From: Methylomagnum ishizawai
GTDB taxonomy: Bacteria; Pseudomonadota; Gammaproteobacteria; Methylococcales; Methylomonadaceae
Length of the DNA: 40,493 nucleotides
NCBI GenBank assembly: GCA_945861705.1
Contig: CAMAVM010000023.1
Span: forward strand, 1-40,493
Reading direction: 5' to 3'
Part shown: in pieces, positions 18,826-26,875 of the stretch
How the letters are laid out: each line of letters opens with the position of its first letter
Position numbering within the stretch: position 1 is the stretch's first letter
The notes under the pieces: model-generated
The model's input: only the letters and a program-made list of their open reading frames with translations
The model's database searches: none
Told to the model about the DNA's origin: nothing
Made by a program: the position numbers and the translations under genes

Positions 18826-19856
18826 TCCGCTTTCCAGCCGAATGGGAAAAACAATCCGCTGTATTAATCGCTTGGCCGCACAGGACGGGCGACTTCGCCA
18901 ATCGGCTTGAATCGATTGAAGAAACTTATACTTTCATCGCCAAAACGATTACCCAACAGCAAAAACTGATTATCGTTTGCCATGATGATAGTCATCAGCT
19001 ACATATCAAAGCCTTGCTGCATAACGACCACAATATTGATTACATTCAAGCCACTGTTAACGATATTTGGGCAAGAGATACCGTGTTTCTCACCGTGGAA
19101 AACGATGGGCTACCGCAACTGCTCAACTTTCGCTTTAACGGCTGGGGCAATAAATATCCACATCATGAAGATAATGCACTTAATCATAAGTTATTGACCC
19201 ATGTCCCATTCAAAGAGGTTAGCCATCAGGACATTGATTTTATTTTGGAAGGCGGTAGCGTTGAAAGCGATGGTGTTGATACTATCATGACCACTCGACA
19301 ATGCCTGTTAAATCCTAATAGAAACAAAGGGCTGACTCAGTCTGACATTGAACAGCAACTGTTACTGCACTTAGGCGCAAAGCGCGTGTTGTGGGTGGAT
19401 CAAGACAATTTAGCCGGAGATGATACCGATGCCCATATCGACACCTTGGCGCGGTTCTGCTCGGCAACGACCATCGCCTACACCAGTTGTGATGACAGCA
19501 ATGACCGTCATTACCATAGCCTAAAGCGCATGGAAGCCCAGTTACAAGCGTTCCGTACTTCAACAAACCAACCTTATGAATTGGTCGCTCTGCCCATGCC
19601 AAAACCGATTTTTGACGAAGAACACCAGCGTTTACCGGCAAATTACGTTAATTTTCTCATCATCAACAACGCAGTCATGGTGCCTGCTTATTATGATACT
19701 ATGGATGCCGTCGCCGTGGAACGTCTAGCGGCCTGCTTCCCTAAGCACAAAATCATCCCAACCCCATGCCGTCCATTGGTTTATCAATACGGTAGCTTGC
19801 ATTGCATGACCATGCAATTTCCTGAAAAGGCGTTATTGGATTGCGAACAGTCGTAG
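18822..19856 (+). CDS. Agmatine deiminase / peptidyl-arginine deiminase family enzyme
   Basis: A 344-residue guanidino-group-modifying enzyme. Conserved blocks are the opening FPAEWEKQSAVLIAWPH, DIWARDTVFL, the ILEGGSVESDG motif, and the catalytic cysteine, Cys328 in GSLHCMTMQFP. Agmatine deiminases make N-carbamoylputrescine on the way to putrescine. No N-carbamoylputrescine amidase gene lies beside it here, so the substrate remains an inference. Its ATG overlaps the recN stop by 4 bp. Confidence 0.88.
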   Translation: MIRFPAEWEKQSAVLIAWPHRTGDFANRLESIEETYTFIAKTITQQQKLIIVCHDDSHQLHIKALLHNDHNIDYIQATVNDIWARDTVFLTVENDGLPQLLNFRFNGWGNKYPHHEDNALNHKLLTHVPFKEVSHQDIDFILEGGSVESDGVDTIMTTRQCLLNPNRNKGLTQSDIEQQLLLHLGAKRVLWVDQDNLAGDDTDAHIDTLARFCSATTIAYTSCDDSNDRHYHSLKRMEAQLQAFRTSTNQPYELVALPMPKPIFDEEHQRLPANYVNFLIINNAVMVPAYYDTMDAVAVERLAACFPKHKIIPTPCRPLVYQYGSLHCMTMQFPEKALLDCEQS

Positions 19857-20029
19857 CTTTCTTCGATGGCGATAGCAGAAACCGGCACTAACTGAATTTT
19901 ATATCGGATTTCGCTTTAGCGATTGTGAAAGAATTAAATGCAGGCGTACAAACCTAGGTTTGTAGCCAACATATAATATTAAAATCAAAGAGATATACAA
20001 ATAACACACGCTCTTTAGAAGGTTTTACA

Positions 20030-20128
20030 ATGCTTTCAGTCGCTTTAGCTTGCCCACATAGCCTACTGCATGACCAATCACGTACTAATCAAGTACTCTT
20101 ATACACAAATGGAAAACACCGAACCTGA
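20030..20128 (+). CDS. Possible 32-residue leader peptide overlapping chrA start
   Basis: An ATG at 20030 has a good ribosome site (GAAGG, about 8 bp upstream) and opens a 32-codon frame ending at TGA 20126-20128. It overlaps both candidate chrA starts (20070 and 20109), neither of which has a clear ribosome site. It may couple translation to chrA. No recognisable motif; could be chance. Confidence 0.3.
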   Translation: MLSVALACPHSLLHDQSRTNQVLLYTNGKHRT

Positions 20129-21461
20129 ACGAGTTAACACCAGCCTTCCACCCCAACCAGTAAGTTTTATGGCGGCTTTACGATTTTGGGCAAAGTTAGG
20201 TTTTATCAGTTTTGGTGGACCCGCTGGACAAATCGCCATCATGCACCAGGAGTTAGTTGAACAACGCCGTTGGATTTCCGAACGCAGATTCTTACATGCG
20301 CTGAATTACTGTATGTTATTGCCGGGTCCTGAGGCACAGCAATTAGCGACTTATATCGGTTGGCTGATGCACCGCAGTTGGGGTGGCATTGCAGCGGGCT
20401 TGCTGTTTATCTTGCCATCGTTATTTTTGCTGATTCTACTGAGTTGGATTTATCTGCGTTTTGGTCAAGTGCCTTTGGTATCTGCTGTACTTTACGGCAT
20501 AAAACCAGCAGTTACGGCGATTGTGCTATTTGCCGCTTATCGCATTGGTTCGCGCGCCCTGAAGAACTGGCTGATGTGGTTGCTGGCGGCATTGGCCTTT
20601 GCCGCTATTTTTATTTTACATACACCCTTCCCTGTTATCGTATTGATTGCTGCTTTGCTGGGTGCTTTAGGTGGTCGTATCGCGCCATCATTATTTGCTG
20701 TTGGTGGTGGACACGGTGCAAGCAAGCTAAGTTATGGCGCGGCATTGATTGATGACGATACGCCCACACCCGACCATGCCCAATTTCGCTGGGCGCGATT
20801 AGGCACAATCCTTTTGATAGGCTTGGTATTGTGGAGTGGCGTAATGGGCGTGTTGTGCTGGCAGTTTGGCTGGCAAGGTGCATTTACCCAGATGGGCTGG
20901 TTTTTTACCAAGGCGGCGTTGTTGACGTTTGGCGGTGCTTATGCGGTGTTACCTTATGTGTATCAAGGCGCAGTGGAGCATTACCATTGGTTAAGTGCCG
21001 CGCAAATGATCGACGGCTTGGCACTGGGTGAAACCACGCCCGGCCCGCTGATTATGATCGTCACTTTTGTCGGTTTTCTGGCAGGTTGGCACGAACTGCC
21101 ATTAGGTACTGGATCCTTGCTGATGTCCGCCACAATTGCTGCACTTATTGTGACTTACTTTACCTTTCTACCGAGCTTTGTGTTTATTCTGGCTGGCGGT
21201 CCGTTGGTGGAATCGACGCATGGCAATTTGAAGTTTACTGCGCCGCTCTCGGCAATTACTGCTGCGGTTGTGGGCGTTATTCTTAATCTTGCGGTGTTTT
21301 TCGCTTTGCACGTATTCTGGCCGGCAGGATTTGGCAGGAATTTTGACGGTGTTGCTGCTTTGATTGGCGCTTATGCCTTAATCGCATTATTTCGGTTTAA
21401 GATTGGGGTAATACCTGTGATTGTTGTGTCTGCTGCTGCGGGATTGTTGGTTTCGTTGTAG
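20070..21461 (+). CDS. chrA: Chromate transporter, two-domain ChrA type
   Basis: An inner-membrane transporter of the CHR family, 463 residues, the long form with two homologous halves. The first half has LGFISFGGPAGQIAIMHQEL and LPGPEAQQLATYIGW. The second has KAALLTFGGAYAVLPYV and LGETTPGPLIMIVTFVGFLAGW. ChrA proteins export chromate, but many chromosomal members are untested. The start is uncertain: ATG 20070 or 20109, both lacking a good ribosome site. A short upstream frame may couple to it. No chrB is nearby. Confidence 0.92.
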   Translation: MTNHVLIKYSYTQMENTEPERVNTSLPPQPVSFMAALRFWAKLGFISFGGPAGQIAIMHQELVEQRRWISERRFLHALNYCMLLPGPEAQQLATYIGWLMHRSWGGIAAGLLFILPSLFLLILLSWIYLRFGQVPLVSAVLYGIKPAVTAIVLFAAYRIGSRALKNWLMWLLAALAFAAIFILHTPFPVIVLIAALLGALGGRIAPSLFAVGGGHGASKLSYGAALIDDDTPTPDHAQFRWARLGTILLIGLVLWSGVMGVLCWQFGWQGAFTQMGWFFTKAALLTFGGAYAVLPYVYQGAVEHYHWLSAAQMIDGLALGETTPGPLIMIVTFVGFLAGWHELPLGTGSLLMSATIAALIVTYFTFLPSFVFILAGGPLVESTHGNLKFTAPLSAITAAVVGVILNLAVFFALHVFWPAGFGRNFDGVAALIGAYALIALFRFKIGVIPVIVVSAAAGLLVSL

Positions 21462-21535
21462 ATCATTAAAATCAACAACCTATACCTCATCACACGGAGA
21501 AAGACTTAACGACACAAGGCTAAAACAGCAACACA

Positions 21536-21633
21536 ACCTTGTACCTTGTACCTTGTACCTTGTACCTTGTACCTTGTACCTTGTACCTTGTACCTTGTAC
21601 CTTGTACCTTGTACCTTGTACCTTGTACCTTGT
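21536..21633. repeat. 14 perfect tandem copies of the heptamer ACCTTGT
   Basis: Starting at 21536, ACCTTGT repeats 14 times without error (98 bp). It lies between the stop of chrA (21461) and the stop of the convergent GTPase gene (21642), only 8 bp from the latter. Because 7 is not a multiple of 3, all three forward frames read the same permuted heptapeptide (LYLVPCT), which explains the spurious ORFs over it. Such heptamer arrays can vary in length by slippage. Confidence 0.97.
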
Positions 21634-21641
21634 GCCTAATT

Positions 21642-23264
21642 TTAATTTATCAACATCCGTGTCAGCGGATTATCGCTGCCTGTTTTCTCCGGCTTATAAC
21701 CTTCACCTGCACTGCATTGTTCAGTTATCTCGGTAATTTGCTTCAATTGCACCGTGTGTTGTTGAGTAACGGTTTCAACTATATTTAACACTTCACCATC
21801 GATCATGTTTATAGCATTTTCCAAGCCTTTGTTGAGTCCTCTTAATGCGCTTTTTTCCAGCGACGGCTTCAGTTTTTTTAGGATAAACCAGGGGATTAAC
21901 CAGCTTATGAGGATTAACAAGCTGCTATGGATGGCGAAATCTATACCGAGATAGTGGTCGTGAGTGGCGTTGCTATCGTAGTAACCGACAAATACTTGAT
22001 AACCCACCCAAGCTATCGCGGCTAAGGGCAGGACTATTTCACAGAACCGGACGAACTTCAAAAATCCTCGATGCAGCACATTGCCGGGATAGGCTAACGC
22101 CTGTCTTACGTGCAATTCGCTTTGAGCTTGGACGATTTTGGGTGCTTTGGCTCTTAGCAAAGCCAATTGGTTTTTTAGTGGAGCAACGGGCAAACCCAAT
22201 TCATCGACTTTGACGACGAACTCATCCAGCGCGTCCCCAAACCGCGCTTGCGCCCAGTCGTCCCATAAGGTATTCACCGTCGAATCAGATTGAGCAGAAT
22301 TAGTCGAGGGATTGCCGATTAAATCCGCCGCATGGTCAGCATAATAAGCGGCGAGTTTCTGGATAGGCCAAACAAAACCTTGCTGTAATTGGTCAGAAGT
22401 TGTTTGCCATTGCGCTTCCCAAAGCGTTTCTGCTTTTTTGAATGCGGGATGTGATCCCAGTTTTTGAAGACTGTTTTGGAGCTTTTGCTTTAGCTCATCT
22501 TTGCGAACCTGCGTTCCACGTTGTTCCAGTTCTGCAACCACATGCTTGTTTGACAAGGACAAAATGGTTGATTGCAAATCGGCAAACTCATCAGGATAAG
22601 TGCTTTCGCCGCACACGGTTTTGAAGATGATTGGCTCTACAAAGCCTGCTTTTCCTAATTGTTGCTTGAAATCTTCGTATTGCGCTTGTTGACCTCTGTC
22701 CCATTGGTTTAGCACAAACAACCAGGCATGGCGGTTGCCTTCTGACATCAACAATCGCCAAGCTTTTTCATCACGATAACGTTCTGGGCTGACGACGTAA
22801 ATCAATACGTCAATATGTGGTAACCACTCAAACACCAGTGCTTTGTTGCTTTGCTCGGTGCTATCGAAATCAGGCATATCGATCCAGACGATATTTTTTT
22901 TGGTCTCATCCTCATGCTGGGCAATACGTATCTTTTCGATAGGCAATTTTTCCGGCAAGTGATTGATTGCAATATCTTTATGGTGGTAAAGCGTTACTTC
23001 ACGTGAAGTCGGTCTTTCTATGCCTGCTTTGGCAATTGCTTTGCCTGCCAGACGGTTCAGCAATGAACTTTTGCCCACACCGGTACCGCCCATAAAGGCA
23101 ACGATGAGCGGTCTTGAGCCGTTATGGTTGAACAAAGCTTCCGGCGTTCTGGCATCAAAATCGGATAAAGTTTGCGCGGTTTCGGTGTTTATCCATCCGG
23201 CTGATAAGGCTTGTTCAGCCCAACGCTTGGTTTTTTCTACAAGTTCAGAGTAATCGTAAGCCAT
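21642..23264 (-). CDS. Dynamin-like / P-loop GTPase with C-terminal membrane hairpin (partner 2)
   Basis: A 540-residue GTPase. P-loop GGTGVGKSS at 59-67, a switch I Thr in RPTSREVT, G3 DMPDFDS at 129-135 and G4 NQWD at 186-189. A helical region follows, then two hydrophobic segments (about 400-460: IVLPLAAIAWVGYQVFVGYY and SLLILISWLIPWFIL) and a final helix. This layout, G domain then a membrane hairpin, resembles bacterial dynamin-like and YfjP-type GTPases. The start overlaps the end of the upstream GTPase gene by 20 bp. Function unknown; membrane attachment inferred. Confidence 0.8.
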   Translation of the reverse strand: MAYDYSELVEKTKRWAEQALSAGWINTETAQTLSDFDARTPEALFNHNGSRPLIVAFMGGTGVGKSSLLNRLAGKAIAKAGIERPTSREVTLYHHKDIAINHLPEKLPIEKIRIAQHEDETKKNIVWIDMPDFDSTEQSNKALVFEWLPHIDVLIYVVSPERYRDEKAWRLLMSEGNRHAWLFVLNQWDRGQQAQYEDFKQQLGKAGFVEPIIFKTVCGESTYPDEFADLQSTILSLSNKHVVAELEQRGTQVRKDELKQKLQNSLQKLGSHPAFKKAETLWEAQWQTTSDQLQQGFVWPIQKLAAYYADHAADLIGNPSTNSAQSDSTVNTLWDDWAQARFGDALDEFVVKVDELGLPVAPLKNQLALLRAKAPKIVQAQSELHVRQALAYPGNVLHRGFLKFVRFCEIVLPLAAIAWVGYQVFVGYYDSNATHDHYLGIDFAIHSSLLILISWLIPWFILKKLKPSLEKSALRGLNKGLENAINMIDGEVLNIVETVTQQHTVQLKQITEITEQCSAGEGYKPEKTGSDNPLTRMLIN

Positions 23265-24978
23265 GACGTTTTTCTGTGAGTTGTGATTCTGCTTGCTGTA
23301 GCTGCTCAGGTGAAATGTTAAAATAAGTGACCGAGGACAATTGACCGGACAATTCCAGCAGCTTTTTCTTCATGCTGTCAGTAAATAAAGCTTGTTTGAC
23401 CGCCGCCAATTGGCGTTGTTTTAGTTCTTTTTCCACCCGCCCCATGTAACTGCCTACTGCACTTTCCGCCAATAACGAAGTGACAGTCAACATGGCTGGC
23501 GCAATAATCAAATCGTGCATACCAATGCCGCCGGTATGCAATGCCAATGCGATAACGGCGGCATCGGCAGTGACCCTAGTTGCCCGTAAGCTATTGAGGA
23601 TGACCGGTTGTTCTTGTAATTTATGGTAGAGCTGGTTAGCTGTATTTTCGACTTCTTCCTGAAATGCCAGATGATAACGCTGTGCGGCAGTGCTAAAATC
23701 ACTAAGAATTTCAGACCGTTGCGTACGTAGCAAACTGCTAAATTCCTTCCACCATTGGCTTTGCCGATTTTGTTCGGCTTGGTTTAACAACTTATCCGCC
23801 ATTTGAATGAGGACATGTTCGGCGATTTGATTGAGCAGGGTGATTTCCTGGCTGCTATCGGCGATATGTAGGCGTTTTTTGCCGATGCTCATCATTTTTC
23901 TGACAGGCCAAGTGAGTAATCGGCGCGTATTCGCTAAAATTCCAGCTAAACCGGGAATTTCCAGTACATTCAACAACTCAGCAAGGGCAAGTTGGAAAGT
24001 TTCGTAATGATGCGGATGGTTGAGGTAATCGCGCTGATAGCTATCCAAGCCTTGCTGGATGACTTGATCGACCAAGCCGTACCAATCTTTTAGTGATGAA
24101 TGCTCGGCAAGCACAGGATCTAGCCAAGCTTGCCAGTGCTTTTGCAATAGTTCTTGCTCTAATCGAGGTTGAATTTTGCGGTTAACCTGCCCAGCCGAGC
24201 GTTGCAATTGCTGCTTATCAGGCCATTGGGGTTTACCGCTTTGTTTTTGGTAATATAAAGGCACAACTTCAGGAAATCCATCCTTCCTGACTTGCTGCCA
24301 CTTATCTTTTAAGGAATTGATTAATAAGCTTTCTGAACCCTCACTCAGCTTATTCAAGCAGATAATAGTCGGCTGCTGCATGACTTCAATATCCGCCATA
24401 ATGTCCCAAACCGATTGGTCGGCGTACTTCTCTTTACTGACGACTAATATCACCAAATCCGCCAGTGCCACTGTTCGGATAACCCCTTCGCGGTAACTCG
24501 CCGAATCGATGGAATCAAAATCTGGCGTATCCCACAGCACGCCTTTGGGCAAAAACGCGGAATCGGTGGTATTTTCGGCCAAGGAATAGCAATCATGCCT
24601 ATCTTTAGGTAACTGGCTTTGCTGCATTTGTTGAAAGCGACCGAAATACCATTGCAATCCGCTACAAGCCGCAAGGTTTACACCGTCACAAAAACCTTGC
24701 GGGTGCATGGTATAACCCGCTAACGGACTTACGCTGGCGACACTGCTATTCAGCAAGGCATTCACTAACGAGCTTTTACCCGCTTGCGTTGGCCCTACGA
24801 CGGCAATCTGCAAGGGATAATCCGGTGTACTCGTTAGCATCTGACCTTTCCGCAGAAATGCTTCCGCCAGAATCAAATCATCTATACGCTGTTGATAGAT
24901 GGAATTATTTGACTCATCACGCTGTTGGCTTAATACTGACTGGTATCGCTGTTTTAGTAATTGTATAAATTCCAGCAT
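23245..24978 (-). CDS. Dynamin-like / P-loop GTPase (partner 1)
   Basis: A 577-residue GTPase encoded just upstream of its relative. P-loop GPTQAGKSS at 62-70, likely switch I Thr in SPLAGYTMHPQGF, G3 DTPDFDS at 150-156 and G4 NKLS at 209-212. Long predicted helices follow, with a hydrophobic stretch near 480-510 (DAAVIALALHTGGIGMHDLI, then APAMLTVTSLLA). Both proteins share the unusual D-x-P-D-F-D form of G3. The 20-bp gene overlap suggests the pair works as a heteromer, as in paired bacterial dynamin-like proteins. Function unknown. Confidence 0.8.
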   Translation of the reverse strand: MLEFIQLLKQRYQSVLSQQRDESNNSIYQQRIDDLILAEAFLRKGQMLTSTPDYPLQIAVVGPTQAGKSSLVNALLNSSVASVSPLAGYTMHPQGFCDGVNLAACSGLQWYFGRFQQMQQSQLPKDRHDCYSLAENTTDSAFLPKGVLWDTPDFDSIDSASYREGVIRTVALADLVILVVSKEKYADQSVWDIMADIEVMQQPTIICLNKLSEGSESLLINSLKDKWQQVRKDGFPEVVPLYYQKQSGKPQWPDKQQLQRSAGQVNRKIQPRLEQELLQKHWQAWLDPVLAEHSSLKDWYGLVDQVIQQGLDSYQRDYLNHPHHYETFQLALAELLNVLEIPGLAGILANTRRLLTWPVRKMMSIGKKRLHIADSSQEITLLNQIAEHVLIQMADKLLNQAEQNRQSQWWKEFSSLLRTQRSEILSDFSTAAQRYHLAFQEEVENTANQLYHKLQEQPVILNSLRATRVTADAAVIALALHTGGIGMHDLIIAPAMLTVTSLLAESAVGSYMGRVEKELKQRQLAAVKQALFTDSMKKKLLELSGQLSSVTYFNISPEQLQQAESQLTEKRHGLRLL

Positions 24979-25200
24979 AAGGCTTTTGCTTAAGTTTATA
25001 ATTGACCTACATTTTAGTCGATTTAGCGATTTAGTGTTATACGCAAGACCGTATTAACAGCAGCTTGATTGCACCAGAACACCGCTTGGGTAGTGGCTGT
25101 TCTGATAAAACAAAACACGGTACATAGCGTCATATAATATACAGTAATAATAACCATGAATACCCTAATCATGGACAGAACCATTACACGAGGCCACACT

Positions 25201-25644
25201 ATGAAACGAAACCCCCTGCTTTTTCTTATTATCTTATGTTTAGCACTGACTGCTTGCGGTAAAGCCCAGTCAGTTAACGGACATACCACAAGAACTGCTT
25301 ATCGCTCCATCAAGATAATCAAAGAAAAACTGCCGCCCGATAACAGAATTGAGTTTGAAGTCTCGTTCTGGACGATACGTGATTCTAAAAAGTCCGACGA
25401 TGAGTTCCTAGATACCGTTGACGGCAAAGATCCTTGGGAAATTATTGATATGGCGAAAGAAGTTTATCAACAACGCAAAGCTAGCGGATTTAAAGGTTAC
25501 GAGAAATACAATAGCTGGGAACAAATGATTGCCCAGTTTGATAAGGAAAGAATCGATCAGGAAAAAAAACCCGGTAGCACAAAAAGGGAAGATACTAAGA
25601 AAAATGGCACAATCCTATACGATATGAGATCACCTGATAAGTAA
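25201..25644 (+). CDS. Small lipoprotein of unknown function
   Basis: A 147-residue protein from the ATG at 25201 (GAGG about 8 bp upstream). An earlier in-frame ATG at 25156 would place the signal peptide internally. The lipobox is LTAC. The mature part (SIKIIKEKLPPDNRIEFEVS, then DPWEIIDMAKEVYQQRKASG) is helical and charged; it loosely recalls the DUF6694 type of small lipoproteins, but I am not sure. A TATAAT at 25133-25138 may be its -10. Its 3' end overlaps the convergent DUF2959 gene by 15 bp. Confidence 0.72.
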   Translation: MKRNPLLFLIILCLALTACGKAQSVNGHTTRTAYRSIKIIKEKLPPDNRIEFEVSFWTIRDSKKSDDEFLDTVDGKDPWEIIDMAKEVYQQRKASGFKGYEKYNSWEQMIAQFDKERIDQEKKPGSTKREDTKKNGTILYDMRSPDK

Positions 25645-26337
25645 GGTTTTCTGGTTGGATAATAATGAAACAAACTGGCTGGCTTCCAAAATAGTCAGCT
25701 CCATTGCATGGATTAATTGGGAAATATCAATGCCTATCTCAATAAATTCGTGTTGCAAGGCGGAAATGGCACGGGCATTAAGGTTGTGCTTAAGATACAG
25801 CACCTGATCTTTAAACGATAATAGCACTGGCTGAATGCGAGTTTCAGCCAAACGCATGGTCTTAATCAGCCGAACGTAGTTCTGTTTCGCTTCTTTAAGC
25901 TGCTGTTTGCTGTTGTTACGCAAGGTACGATTAGAATATTCATTCAACTCACTTTCCCATTCCGCAAACAAAGCGTGGCTGACTTCCTCAATTGCCCGTA
26001 TCCGGTCGCTGACAGAATCGGATTTTGCTCGGCAAAATTGATATTGCCGGTTTAGTAGATTGTATTTTTGCTCTAAAGTCGATTCATTGATGTTGACTAA
26101 CGACCTAAATTTCCCCAGTGCATCTTCAAATTCATTGCGAGTTTCTTGCAGGCTGGTACACGCCTGTTCCACTTGATATACCACAATATCGCGCTTGTGT
26201 TCGCCGATGGATTCCCGTGCGCTATAGTAAAAATTCCTGAACAGTTTGGAGAAAATCTTACGGAAAAACCAGAAAGTAGTCTTTTTTAGCCCTTTTGAAG
26301 GTATTTTTACTGAACTAGGATATGAATTCTTCTGCAT
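25630..26337 (-). CDS. DUF2959 family coiled-coil protein
   Basis: A 235-residue protein matching DUF2959: ESIGEHKRDIVVYQVEQA, FEDALGKFRSLVN, SDRIRAIEEVSHALFAEWE, ELNEYSN and the strongly conserved VLLSFKDQVLYLKHNLNARA. Mostly long helices, likely coiled coil. Family members often have a signal or lipoprotein peptide; here the start is a short basic amphipathic stretch (KKTTFWFFRKIFSKLFRNFYY) that may bind membrane. The start overlaps the kinase gene by 23 bp, so they are co-translated. Function unknown. Confidence 0.82.
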   Translation of the reverse strand: MQKNSYPSSVKIPSKGLKKTTFWFFRKIFSKLFRNFYYSARESIGEHKRDIVVYQVEQACTSLQETRNEFEDALGKFRSLVNINESTLEQKYNLLNRQYQFCRAKSDSVSDRIRAIEEVSHALFAEWESELNEYSNRTLRNNSKQQLKEAKQNYVRLIKTMRLAETRIQPVLLSFKDQVLYLKHNLNARAISALQHEFIEIGIDISQLIHAMELTILEASQFVSLLSNQKTLLIR

Positions 26338-26875
26338 TAACGATATTTAGTTTGAATAACGTTTGTTGGGTAAATTTATGGAACGAAGCATCGACAATCT
26401 GCTGCTGCATTAGTTTCAGCACATCAAAATCAGGGTTAATATTAACAGATTTGACCACGATAAGCTCATCAGCACCCAGTGTTTTAGCCAACCATGCTGA
26501 CAAGCTGTCTGAGGTAATATCCCAGGATGACGGAATTCCCGCACTATCAAGTTCCGTAACATCAGGCGACCAAATAAAAACTCCTTGCTGATTGATTTGG
26601 TTGCTTATTTGGTTTACTGAAGCGGCGATCATAAAATGCGGTTTTAGTGCCTTGAACAACAAAGCCATTTGCTGCATGGCATGGATTGCCATAAGGTGTG
26701 CGGTTCTGTCATCAAATTGCCATTGCTTCTGGACTTGCCTAACTTGGTCAGCAAACACACCACCGCCAGGCACAATGACCACTGCCCTGCGCTGGTAATC
26801 TTTGTCAATCTTGTCCAGACACTGCTGCAACTTGCCTGATGTTGCCAAGCTGCCTCCCAGCTTGATAACAATCAT
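26315..26875 (-). CDS. Amino-acid-kinase-fold small-molecule kinase, MfnE-like
   Basis: A 186-residue protein of the amino acid kinase superfamily. It opens with IKLGGSLATSG (Lys and GGS phosphate loop), then VVIVPGGGVFADQVR, ends its core with SWDITSDSLSAWLAKTLGADELIVVKSV. It is short and resembles MfnE-type kinases that phosphorylate an aminomethylfuran alcohol in methanofuran/methylofuran synthesis, found in methanogens and in methylotrophs. Its ATG overlaps the pabB stop by 4 bp. pabB supplies p-aminobenzoate for folate and tetrahydromethanopterin, so a C1-cofactor role fits, but this is inference. Confidence 0.72.
   Translation of the reverse strand: MIVIKLGGSLATSGKLQQCLDKIDKDYQRRAVVIVPGGGVFADQVRQVQKQWQFDDRTAHLMAIHAMQQMALLFKALKPHFMIAASVNQISNQINQQGVFIWSPDVTELDSAGIPSSWDITSDSLSAWLAKTLGADELIVVKSVNINPDFDVLKLMQQQIVDASFHKFTQQTLFKLNIVNAEEFIS

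Noticed and set aside
21536-21633. Possible CRISPR array
   Set aside because: The copies are contiguous 7-mers without spacers.
21421-21788. Three plus-strand frames encoding LYLVPCT repeats
   Set aside because: They are read from the heptamer array, which is open in all frames; no ribosome site and no family.
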